In this document: piece by piece, positions 1 through 7,400 of the stretch
Layout: each line of letters begins with the position of its first letter
Position numbering within the stretch: the stretch's first letter is position 1
Assembly (NCBI GenBank): GCA_034189725.1
Contig: JAXHUK010000090.1
Span: 1 to 14,361, forward strand
Reading direction: 5' to 3'
Origin: JAXHUK01 sp034189725
GTDB lineage: Bacteria; Chloroflexota; Dehalococcoidia; SZUA-161
DNA: 14,361 nt
Position numbers and translations under genes: made by a program
Notes under the pieces: model-generated
The model's database searches: none
Told to the model about the DNA's origin: nothing
Seen by the model: only the letters and a program-made list of their open reading frames with translations

Positions 1-416
1 GTACCCTCCCCAGCTGTGCCAAGAATCTGGGGATTATTCAGATTGTCGGCGTCAAATGTTTCCGTGCTGAGGGTCAGGACATGGTTGCCAACTCGGGCGA
101 TGGACGTGGGATAATAGTGACCTGCTGTGGTGTTGCCCGCTTCGGAGTCACCCCATACATTGTCATCGAAGGTAGTATCGTCAGTCGAATCGTCGTCTCC
201 ATTAACGTCACGCCAGCCAGCGTGGGTATCGGAGTAGAACGTGGCTGAAGCGAGTTGGACGACCTCCTCATCGGTCTCGAATGCCTGGGCACCGCCCCTG
301 CCGAGCAAGCCTACCACGTTGGGGATGACCACTGCTGCCAGAATACCCAGAATTGCAACCACGATCAACAACTCAACCAGGGTAAAGCCTTTCTCACCTC
401 TCTTAAAACCTTTCAT
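1..416 (-). CDS. pilA: Type IV pilin, probable major subunit (partial, 3' end beyond window)
   Basis: Structural pilin, inserted in the membrane, cut by PilD and polymerised into the fibre. I translated it from the minus strand: it starts at ATG 414-416 and stays open to the left edge (about 138 codons). It begins with a short basic leader, KRGEKG, cut before FTLVELLIVVAILGILAA, the textbook class III prepilin motif with Glu at mature position 5. An Asp-rich stretch follows near residues 67-85 (DVNGDDDSTDD), which could be a calcium-binding loop. An AAAGGAGGTGAAAC leader puts a near-perfect Shine-Dalgarno just before the ATG, the strongest in the window, fitting an abundant subunit. It is the last gene visible in the pilus cluster. 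The C-terminal half is not seen, so calling it the major rather than another pilin rests on the consensus N-terminus and the ribosome binding site. Confidence 0.9.
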   Translation of the reverse strand, partial: MKGFKRGEKGFTLVELLIVVAILGILAAVVIPNVVGLLGRGGAQAFETDEEVVQLASATFYSDTHAGWRDVNGDDDSTDDTTFDDNVWGDSEAGNTTAGHYYPTSIARVGNHVLTLSTETFDADNLNNPQILGTAGEG

Positions 417-580
417 GTTTCACCTCCTTTCCTTTACAGTTACTTACTTTTATTGTCATAGTTTCACCCAAATAATCACCCCTTTCAACAGTTATTTCCA
501 ATAGTTACAGAGTAGCAAATGCACCCGTTTGTGTCTATGAGTGTATCGGTCGAGGCTGAGCGTACTTTCGTTACCATGAA

Positions 581-592
581 ATGAGTACTCAT
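581..592. repeat. 12-bp perfect palindrome between the two pilin genes
   Basis: ATGAGTACTCAT is a perfect two-fold palindrome just after the stop of the small prepilin and about 165 bases upstream of the last pilin. It could be a dimeric regulator site or chance. The surrounding 180-base gap (417-596) has no T-run terminator and no promoter I trust; the best -35/-10 match, TTGGAA-18-GATTAT, is weak. Confidence 0.25.
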
Positions 593-596
593 AACC

Positions 597-995
597 TCAG
601 TATTTCTCCGGCTCGATAGCTACGGAGACCTTCCCCGCACTGTCGATGCGCCATACTTCCTTGTTGTAGTGCCTGGGGAGTTTGCCCAGGAAGTGCGGGT
701 AGAACACTAGCATCCTTCCTTGGAACGTGAAGCTGGCGTTGAATACTATCGGGGCATACTCTCCCGCTTTCGGCAGCACGCCATCCGCGGTAGGTGGCTC
801 GCCCGATTGGATCATGTATTCGTCGACGGCATTTTTCATCGTATGCAAATCGGTTTCCAGCGCTGTTTGACGTGCTTCACCAAAGACACCGAGAACGTTG
901 CTGAGAATCAAAGCAACCACGGCCACGATTATGAATACGGTTACGCCGAGGTCTACAAAGCTGAAGCCGTCCTCTCCCCGACTCTCCTTTATCAT
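597..995 (-). CDS. Small divergent prepilin-like protein with Asp at mature position 5
   Basis: Likely a minor pilin or second pilin subunit of 132 residues. After a leader ending GEDG comes mature FSFVDLGVTVFIIVAVVALI: a PilD-type cleavage site and hydrophobic helix, but with Asp where pilins have Glu5. Beyond the helix the sequence (ALETDLHTMKNAVDEYMIQSGEPPT) has the pilin or pseudopilin G-like pattern of an amphipathic helix ending in Y...G..PT. The C-terminal part, with YPHFLGKLP and VWRIDSAGKV, resembles pilins I remember from Dehalococcoidia. I prefer ATG 993-995: AGGCAGG lies 9 bases upstream, while the GTG at 999-1001 leaves only 3. It sits between pilD and the canonical pilin with its own upstream region, so it may be a separate unit. 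Confidence 0.75.
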   Translation of the reverse strand: MIKESRGEDGFSFVDLGVTVFIIVAVVALILSNVLGVFGEARQTALETDLHTMKNAVDEYMIQSGEPPTADGVLPKAGEYAPIVFNASFTFQGRMLVFYPHFLGKLPRHYNKEVWRIDSAGKVSVAIEPEKY

Positions 996-1095
996 ATACA
1001 CTTGCCTGCCTTTGATACCAAACGATGATGGCTCACCTCGAATTCAGTATCACTTAAACATCGAAGTAACTAGTATGATTGACAACGTTTGTGTA

Positions 1096-1104
1096 ATTAA
1101 ACCA
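1096..1104 (-). promoter_or_regulatory. Candidate extended -10 promoter for the small prepilin
   Basis: On the minus strand TGG-TTTAAT reads as an extended -10 (five of six to TATAAT plus TGn), giving a leader of roughly 95 bases to the prepilin start. No good -35 is visible. The element lies inside an inverted repeat, TTTGTG (plus strand 1088-1093) and CACAAA (1103-1108), with a further CACAAA at 1112-1117. A regulator could bind there, but this is speculative. Confidence 0.3.
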
Positions 1105-1170
1105 CAAAGTGCACAAATAATGCAAAGATAGTGCGGGATGATCCTCTTTGTGGTGCTCCCTTCACCCAAG

Positions 1171-1241
1171 TCATTCTGAGCCGCAGGCGAAGAATCTTTG
1201 ACTACGATAGGGTGTGAGATTCCTCGCTTTGCTCAGAATGA
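1171..1241. repeat. REP/MITE-like imperfect inverted repeat (CATTCTGAGC family)
   Basis: The outer arms TCATTCTGAGC (1171-1181) and GCTCAGAATGA (1231-1241) are perfectly complementary over 11 bases. The inner arms GCGAAGAATCT (1187-1197) and AGATTCCTCGC (1217-1227) match at 10 of 11. The element would fold into a long hairpin in RNA or single-stranded DNA. It fills much of the gap between pilD and the small prepilin (1002-1295), which holds no other gene I can support. The CATTCTGAGC...GAAGAATC pattern matches a dispersed intergenic repeat I remember from Dehalococcoidia and other environmental genomes; that recall is unverified. On the transcribed minus strand no U-run follows, so it is not a standard terminator for pilD. 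Confidence 0.7.
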
Positions 1242-1295
1242 TTCGCTATTTTTATCCTCCGTGCCCTCGATAGTCCTAAGGGTTGACTGCTTCGC

Positions 1296-2084
1296 TTAGA
1301 TTCCCAGAGTCCACCACCATTGAAAGATCTGATCTCCCCAGATCAATGTGATCATAGCTCCCAGTGCCAGAAATGGCCCGAATGGAATGGCATCCTTTCT
1401 TTTCGCCAGTTGTGATACAAGCATGAATAGTGCTGCAAGCCCACCAGCGATGATCCCCACGAGTAGCGCAACAAACACCAGCGGAAAACCGCATACCAGT
1501 CCGATAAGGCCAGCGAGCTTCACATCACCGGCGCCCATGCCTCCGCGGGATATGAGATAGGGCAGGAGTAAGATAGTGAATCCTGATACTCCACCCAACA
1601 GGGCACTAAGGGTGAATCCCGGCCCGATCCTGGGCCAGAATTGTTCAAATGCTGGATCGAAGAATGAGAAAACGATGGCCAGTGCAGCTCCTGCCAGGAC
1701 TACTTTATTCAGAATAAGCTTCTGCTCGAGGTCGATGAAGAAGATCAGCAGGAAAAGGACTGCGTAAATGGCCAGGGTGGCAAGATGGAAACTGAGACCA
1801 TAGCGCAACACCAGCAGGGTAAATGTGATAGCGGCAACAATTTCTACAATCGGCAGTCGGATGGGCAGCCGGGCATGGCAGTAACGGCACGAGCCTTTCA
1901 GCCAGACGTAGCTAAATAGCGGTACCAGGTCGGCCGCTTTCAGGCTTTGGCCGCAGTTGTCGCAATGTGAACTGGGGCTGACAATGGACTTGCCTGCCGG
2001 CAGTCGGTCGATACATAGATTGAGGAAACTGCCTACGGACAAACCCAAAAGGGCGAAAAATACTACTGTTACTGGCATGGCCAC
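1296..2084 (-). CDS. pilD: Prepilin peptidase / N-methyltransferase
   Basis: Bifunctional inner-membrane aspartic protease that removes the leader from prepilins and methylates the new N-terminus. The 262-residue length is normal for the family. The N-terminal region has SVGSFLNLCIDRLP and two CxxC pairs (Cys41/44 and Cys66/69), the zinc-binding part of the methylase loop. The catalytic aspartates are both present: Asp118 in FFIDLEQKLI and Asp187 in GGMGAGDVKLAG. PFGPFLALGA near the end is also typical. About seven membrane helices can be read. The GTG at 2082-2084 is the likely start: GGAGG (2097-2101) lies 12 bases upstream, the same spacing as in the two mini-ORFs in the repeat before it. 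An ATG two codons on would be 18 bases away. Its substrates are probably the five prepilin-like proteins in this window. Confidence 0.96.
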   Translation of the reverse strand: MAMPVTVVFFALLGLSVGSFLNLCIDRLPAGKSIVSPSSHCDNCGQSLKAADLVPLFSYVWLKGSCRYCHARLPIRLPIVEIVAAITFTLLVLRYGLSFHLATLAIYAVLFLLIFFIDLEQKLILNKVVLAGAALAIVFSFFDPAFEQFWPRIGPGFTLSALLGGVSGFTILLLPYLISRGGMGAGDVKLAGLIGLVCGFPLVFVALLVGIIAGGLAALFMLVSQLAKRKDAIPFGPFLALGAMITLIWGDQIFQWWWTLGI

Positions 2085-2141
2085 GTTTTTGTAAAACCTC
2101 CGATGAATTGGGGTGCTGAGCGAAATGATTAGCCCCCGGAG

Positions 2142-2189
2142 TTATTCGGGGTTCGTATTCTGAATCCCGCTGATGTTTCCGTTATTCAC
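2142..2189 (-). CDS. Mini-ORF 2 (15 codons) in the pilM-pilD repeat, possible leader peptide
   Basis: GTG-initiated, encoding (M)NNGNISGIQNTNPE and then TAA. A GGAGG at 2202-2206 lies 12 bases upstream, the same distance as for pilD. The stop codon falls in the loop of the GC-rich hairpin (2134-2151). It is identical to the mini-ORF one repeat unit away. No family is recognised. It may be a translated leader that controls pilD, or a by-product of duplicating a ribosome binding site. Confidence 0.4.
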   Translation of the reverse strand: MNNGNISGIQNTNPE

Positions 2190-2247
2190 TTTTTTGTAAA
2201 ACCTCCGATGAATTGGAGGGCTGAGCGGAATGATCAGGCCCCCGGAG

Positions 2248-2295
2248 TTATTCGGGGTTCGTATTCTGAATCCCGCTGATGTTTCCGTTATTCAC
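2248..2295 (-). CDS. Mini-ORF 1 (15 codons) in the pilM-pilD repeat, possible leader peptide
   Basis: First of two identical GTG-initiated ORFs encoding (M)NNGNISGIQNTNPE. GGAGG is at 2308-2312 and the TAA stop lies in the hairpin of the next repeat unit (2240-2257). The two copies agree at all 48 bases. Identity could mean selection on the peptide or simply a recent duplication; the sequence alone cannot decide. Confidence 0.4.
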   Translation of the reverse strand: MNNGNISGIQNTNPE

Positions 2296-2372
2296 TTTTT
2301 TGTAAAACCTCCAATGAATTGGATGGCTAAGCGAAATGATTAGCCCCCCGGAGTTATTCGGGGTCCGTAGTT

Positions 2373-3269
2373 TTACCATTTCCCTCTGAGCATCAGTCCC
2401 AGAGTGGTCAGAAACTGGGACTGAGGGAACTCTGGAGGACAATCTAAACTGGTCTGACTCTTAATTACCTCGCGGCCTGTTAGTGCTGCTAGCTGTGTTT
2501 CTATATCAGGATTCAAGGACAACTCACCACTAAAGTAGATGGCGGTGTCAATAGTGAGCTGGGAATCGTGATACGTACGGTTGAAATAGTCTATAGTGAA
2601 CGGGAGTTCGCGAATTAGATTCTCGGATGCTGCATCAGCATTGGGGGTGATGTCCCGTACCGGGATACTGCGGAACAAAGCCGGGAATCCATTGTCCACG
2701 ATGACTATTTCAATATTGTCCACGTCACCATGTACAATGATGCCGTTTGTACAATTAACCGCACGTGTTAGAGCGAATGGTTTAAGCTCAATTCCTATGA
2801 TAGATAATCCAGCGGTGTGACATGCCTCAACCACGCTGGTGATGGTATTTCTGGGTACAGCGAGCGTGTAAACCTGATTCCGCTGCTTCTGTATCGCGTC
2901 GCCGGGTAATTGTTGCCAGTAAATCAGATCGTTGTCGTGGGTGCTGGGCATAGCTCTCTTAACCTCACGCTGGACGATTTCCTGCATGTTTCGTTTCTTT
3001 ACGTTCGGCAGATTGAGGGTTTGGGTTATACTTCCCGTGCTGGGTACGGCAGCTACCACACTTTTTTTGGAAAGATTGTTCTGCTGAATGGTATCTGCCA
3101 TAATGCTGGCTATACCTTTTGGTATGGAGATAACTCCCTCTCGTGCCAGATTTGAGGAGAGTGGTATATTATACCAGCTTTCAATGGTATTCCCTCTGAA
3201 GGAGAGCATACGTAATGACATGCTCTCTATAGTAAACGCTATTGCTGTACGCGAACCGGACAGTTTCAT
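2373..3269 (-). CDS. pilM: PilM-like actin-fold pilus assembly protein, nucleotide motifs degenerate
   Basis: Cytoplasmic ring protein that in the known system binds PilN's tail and links it to the motor. The 298 residues are short for PilM (usually about 350). Family features visible are the central LNLPNVKKRNMQEIVQREV block (85-103), an NDLIYWQQLPG segment, the KPFALTRA helix (163-170) and the terminal FLTTLGLMLRG, matching the usual ending of PilM. The first phosphate loop, normally DIGSSSIK, reads AFTIESMSLR, and the second, normally an acidic DIG..TT, reads VHGDVDNIEI, so ATP binding is doubtful. SD AGGGGAG sits about 9 bases before the ATG, 16 bases after pilO. Here pilM follows pilN and pilO instead of preceding them. 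The identification is by context plus pattern, not by intact catalytic motifs. Confidence 0.8.
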   Translation of the reverse strand: MKLSGSRTAIAFTIESMSLRMLSFRGNTIESWYNIPLSSNLAREGVISIPKGIASIMADTIQQNNLSKKSVVAAVPSTGSITQTLNLPNVKKRNMQEIVQREVKRAMPSTHDNDLIYWQQLPGDAIQKQRNQVYTLAVPRNTITSVVEACHTAGLSIIGIELKPFALTRAVNCTNGIIVHGDVDNIEIVIVDNGFPALFRSIPVRDITPNADAASENLIRELPFTIDYFNRTYHDSQLTIDTAIYFSGELSLNPDIETQLAALTGREVIKSQTSLDCPPEFPQSQFLTTLGLMLRGKW

Positions 3270-3285
3270 GGAATAGTGCTCCCCT

Positions 3286-3849
3286 CTAGCCCTGGCTGAC
3301 TACGATTATAGAAAATTCACCCAGCCAGGATGCCTCATCGTAAGTAAATTTGATATTGTGTGTCTTAAGGCTATTGAATGGTCCATCCTCTACATAGCCA
3401 AGAAACGCAATAATATCGGGCAACTTGCCTTTCACTGTTACCCTGGTTTCGTAGCCAGGATAGTTTTTCCCTGAAATTACTACAGTGCTTGCAGAGCTTG
3501 AAGGTATGACTTTCTTAATCTCGATCGGGAATATGGATAGTCCTTTTGCTAAATAGTCGTCCAGGCTCACAAACGAGAACTGCTGCGGCCAGGCTTGCAC
3601 ACCCGATAGCGCGGCCTTTTCTGCCTGTAGCTTATCTATTTCTTTTTGGTTTGAGTCGCGAGTTTCTTCGAGGTTAGCACGAGCGATCCCCAGATTTGTC
3701 TTAGCACGAGTCTCACTGTTCTTTACCTCTGCCAATTCACCATCAGCGGATTGCCATTGCATGAAAAACCATACATTAGCTACCACGAGAGCGAGCACGA
3801 CCACAATAAGAGCAATGAATCTGATATTATTTTTTAATAGTGCAATCAT
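3286..3849 (-). CDS. pilO: PilO-like inner-membrane pilus alignment protein
   Basis: A bitopic protein that pairs with PilN through the membrane and the outer domain. In its 187 residues a short cytoplasmic tail is followed by one transmembrane helix (about 9-31, IRFIALIVVVLALVVANVWF), a charged coiled-coil stretch (about 35-80) and a C-terminal alpha/beta domain with YETRVTVKGKLPDIIAFLGYVE, typical of the ferredoxin-like PilO fold. Its ATG overlaps the pilN stop as ATGA, so the two are probably translationally coupled and made in equal amount. Similarity between PilO and PilN-type proteins is weak in general, so the name depends partly on position after pilN. Confidence 0.86.
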   Translation of the reverse strand: MIALLKNNIRFIALIVVVLALVVANVWFFMQWQSADGELAEVKNSETRAKTNLGIARANLEETRDSNQKEIDKLQAEKAALSGVQAWPQQFSFVSLDDYLAKGLSIFPIEIKKVIPSSSASTVVISGKNYPGYETRVTVKGKLPDIIAFLGYVEDGPFNSLKTHNIKFTYDEASWLGEFSIIVVSQG

Positions 3850-4400
3850 TCGCTAACTCCTGTTTCCACCGTCAGATTCAGTGAGAAGTCCGGAGATTCG
3901 TAAGAAACCCCCACGGGTGCCCGGAACTTAACATCTCTATCAAGTGCCTGGCTAAAGGGAGTTACATCATCGAACTCGGACGCTGTGCCTTTGACTATGA
4001 GATTATTCCCTGCTTGCGTGAGTGAGTTGAGTGCTACTCCTTTTGGAACATAGTTGTACACGCTTTCAAGCGCACTTCCCCAGCGTATTCTGGAAGAGGC
4101 AAACGCACTTTGGTGGTCTCGTGATGTCCGCTTACTGGCGACCTCAGCGGACAATGCTGTTGCTTGTGGATTTCCTGAAGTGCTGTTCAGTTCGTTCTCT
4201 ATCTGGTCAATGGTATTCTCGAAGTCTGCTATCCGTTCCTCGGAAACCGTTGTTTCTGCTTTGGCGTTGCTCATCATATCGAAGAGGAAGTAGCCACTAC
4301 CAGCGAGAGCCACGATCAGGACCAGCATAACCAGTGTTCGCGCCCGTATCGGCGGTTGAGGCCGAAGGTCTTCGGGCAGCAAATTGATGTCGATATTCAT
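3846..4400 (-). CDS. pilN: PilN-like inner-membrane pilus assembly protein
   Basis: Partner of PilM and PilO. The 184-residue reading from ATG 4398-4400 begins MNIDINLLPEDLRPQ; the INLLP motif near the N-terminus is the hallmark of PilN and in studied systems is the part that docks into PilM. One transmembrane helix follows (about 23-43, TLVMLVLIVALAGSGYFLF), then a coiled coil (about 50-80), then a beta-containing outer domain. GGGGAGG lies 10 bases before this ATG. The frame stays open upstream to 4466, but that would overlap the end of the previous gene and put 22 extra residues before the conserved INLLP tail, so I reject it. The gap from the giant gene is 19 bases; the stop overlaps pilO. 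Confidence 0.9.
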   Translation of the reverse strand: MNIDINLLPEDLRPQPPIRARTLVMLVLIVALAGSGYFLFDMMSNAKAETTVSEERIADFENTIDQIENELNSTSGNPQATALSAEVASKRTSRDHQSAFASSRIRWGSALESVYNYVPKGVALNSLTQAGNNLIVKGTASEFDDVTPFSQALDRDVKFRAPVGVSYESPDFSLNLTVETGVSE

Positions 4401-4419
4401 TATAAGTGTTCCTCCCCAA

Positions 4420-7400
4420 TCATTTGTTCGTTCCAAGCTCATATTTATAGGTAACGGCCGATACATTGAACAAGAAGTCTTCCTTGGGCATCATGGATGT
4501 TTTAAATGAGAGAATGACATAAGTGAGGTTCCAGCTATCATATTTATTTTTGAACCGTACATTGGCTTCGGTATCGGAGCCGACATCTTCGACGATATCG
4601 AATGTATCGACATCGACACCGACTTCTCCTGTAGTGGAGATGCCGTTGATTACGTCATTCCAGGGATTGTTTGGTCCGCTCAATGTATTATCGATCGTTG
4701 GGTTTTCGAATGCAGGTTGAGAAACCCCTTTAAATTGAATGTAGTCATCATTGTAAAGGTCGTCTCCCTCGCCGATGAAGTAGGTCAACGTTCCTTCTAC
4801 GGAGCCCTCAGGTGGATAGAAATCACTGAGCGTGAACTCGGCACCTTCTTCGTTATCGACGTAGAATGGGCAGTCACCGCTATTGTGGATAGGATCATAG
4901 AGGTAGAATTGGTGAGCAGTCTCAGTGAAGCTCTCATAGAGAACGATCAATGACCAGCCGGAATAGCACCACTGAGGCCAGTTCTGGCCTGAATCGTAGG
5001 CTGCCTCGTCGCCTGTAGTAGCATCGATAGCACGAACAGCATATTCCCCGTTGCCACTGGCAATAGTGTAATCGTAAAAAGTATCACCTTTGACGAGACT
5101 GGTAACATCCGCAAAACAAGCATAGCTCCAGCCGTTGGTGGAATTCTGCTGTGATACGGGGTCGAGGGCGGTGCCGTATTTGTCGCGGGCATCGTGTACT
5201 ATCGATTCCCAGTGCTCAGCCCAATAGCGCATAGTTACATTTCCTTCAAGACAATCATTGGTAATAGTAACGAGTCCTGTGGCATCGGTTACTGTGTAGT
5301 CGGTTCCTTCAACAAGTTCGGATATGCCGGCAGTGCTATAATCAACGCTCAACTCTCCTCCAGGCAGGCTATCGTTGATAATTGTAATCCTGCCGATATC
5401 GTAGTCTACTGTATAGTCATCACCCCCGGTGAGATAACCATAGGCCTCCAGATGCACGTAGACCTCGGGCAACTCAAGAATAGGCCAGTGGTCGGTGAAG
5501 AGAGTGGCATTACCACCGCTGTATGTGTCGTCCAGGATTTCGGCACAGTATCTGGCGGGATTCAGGTGCAACGCGGGCTTACGGGGAAGGTTGACAACAG
5601 GTTCACTGTTATTCGTATAGGCGGAGGTGGTATAAAAGTTATCGCCATCGCCACCAAATGCTTCGAAGGTCTCCGGCCCATACACCATAGGGTACATGAA
5701 CTCGACGTTTTGATCTGGCTCTTCGTTGTATATATACTCCCATTCATCCTGTTCGATGAATGCAGACCAGTAGAGCCACGCGGCCAGAACCTCGGCGTCC
5801 TGGGGTATACCATTGCCAGTTTCATCGCTTATTGTGGCTCGTCCTTTATACCAGACGTCGTTGCCGGCGTCATAGCGCCATGTGCCGGGGTCGGTAGGGT
5901 CGACAGCGTGCTCACGGACGTATGCATCCTCTATCCAGTGTATGAGCAGGGGACTACCTGTTGCCACATAGTTACCATAGCTGGCAAGCCCTCTCTTGTT
6001 GATCTCACCCTGTCCTATGTAAGCTTCAACCTCGGTGTTGCTTCCCCATATCTCATGGCTAGCCTGAGATGTAGCCTTGTATATCTCGTAGCCTGTATCC
6101 CACGATATAAAGTCGGCATCGGCACTGCCACCGGACTCGCTGTTGTATGCTGTAAGCCAGGTGAACATCCCCTGGTCCTCATTCGCTCCAGTGAACCTGA
6201 AAGACAGGCTTCTTACAATGGGCAACACTCCGGTGGGTTGTGACAGGTCGATGCGAGGATTGAAGTTCCACTCCAGTATAGTGCCCTCGGCGAATGACGT
6301 GGCGATGGAGTCTGGTTCACGCTCGGATTCCGGAATGCCCTGGACGTTGAAAACGCCATCATAGTGCAATCCCGGGGGCATCCACACGCCCAGGCTATCC
6401 ATCCAGGTATTACCGATATCGGCGGTGTAGGCTATCTCTATAGTGTACGTGTTAACGTCGTTGCCAATCCACAGGTCATCAATATAGAAGTGGTCATCGA
6501 CATCGCTACTATAGACTCGGTCGTTGTCGAACACCTTCACATCATCGACGTAGAAGTGTTCGTATGTACTATTCGTGCTGCAAACGAACATGAGGTCAAG
6601 CCAGTTCGTTGCACCTGACACATAGGGGGAGAGGTCTATGTCGTACTCGTGATAGGTAGTATCGGCATCGTTGTAGTCCCATGTACTGATTGTAGTCCAG
6701 CCCACCAGGTCGGATCTTACCTTGAGTTCTGCATGATCGCCGTCAGCCTCATCCCAGTTGTCTGTTACCTTTGCCCAGAAATTAAGTTGAGGAGAGCTAT
6801 AGCCGGAGATAGATGTGATCCTTCGTTGTGCTTCACCATCCACTCTGAGCCTGAGGTGGTAATTACCCTGGTGGGGGTCATTATACTCAGTGACCTCAGT
6901 ATAGTAGGCTTCTCCTCCCTGGTGGTTCCAATCTTGATACCAACCTGAGCCTCCAGACCAGCCACCGCTCTCGAAGTCATCCAGTGCTGGAATATAGAGG
7001 TCGGCATCGAAGCGCACCCATAGATGGCTCGTGTTACCGTAATCGCCATAGTCCCCATGAGCGGAGAGGTCTATATCAATGAATTCATAGGTATCCGTGT
7101 AGTTGCCATTATTCCAGGTCATGACAGACGTCCAGTCTTCAATGGCGGGAGTTTCCTCATCACTTATCAGGCACTCGACTGTATCGTCGTCCTCGAGATT
7201 GCCCGCTCGTGCCCAAAATTGTAGACGCGGTTCATAGAAGTTGATGAGGTTGGTTTCGCGCTTTGCAGTACCGTCGGAATCGTCGAAACTCAGATAATGG
7301 TTTCCTCTATAGGCGCTGGTACCGCTGCCGATGCTGGCGCTTCCTGTGTGAGCCCAGTCGTTGTGCCAGTCGTCAGACATTCCCTCACCATACCCTGACC

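Larger units (their letters stand above)
2091..2369. repeat. Three tandem copies of a ~105-bp intergenic repeat
   Basis: Starting each unit at GTAAAACC on the plus strand, copies begin at 2091, 2196 and 2302, so the periods are 105 and 106; the third is cut after about 68 bases by the end of pilM. On the transcribed minus strand each unit reads: a CCCCG...CGGGG hairpin, GCTAATCATTTCGCTCAG or a close variant, CCAATTCAT, GGAGGTTTTACAAAAA, then GTG. In the two upstream copies the GTG opens a 15-codon ORF; in the copy next to pilD it opens pilD itself. The stretch corresponding to the mini-ORF is identical in both copies, while the part around the hairpins has several substitutions. The repeat occupies nearly the whole pilM-pilD gap (2085-2372). 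Confidence 0.92.

Noticed and set aside
1171..1250. Intrinsic terminator for pilD
   Set aside because: The U-rich side is on the plus strand; on the transcribed strand no U-run follows the hairpin.
2085..2372. CRISPR array
   Set aside because: Units are about 105 bp and repeat along their whole length, with no variable spacers.
2248..2442. 64-codon ORF running from inside pilM into the repeat
   Set aside because: Its first two-thirds are an out-of-frame reading of the pilM end and of the hairpin. Only the last 15 codons, which have their own GGAGG and GTG, are worth keeping.
4401..4466. Upstream extension of pilN to 4466
   Set aside because: It overlaps the end of the tip gene and adds 22 residues before the conserved INLLP tail; the ATG at 4400 has a good ribosome binding site.
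5194..6243. 349-codon open frame on the plus strand
   Set aside because: It lies wholly antisense to the giant tip gene, has no recognisable domain, and is best explained by the codon use of that gene, whose minus-strand product has clear domain structure.
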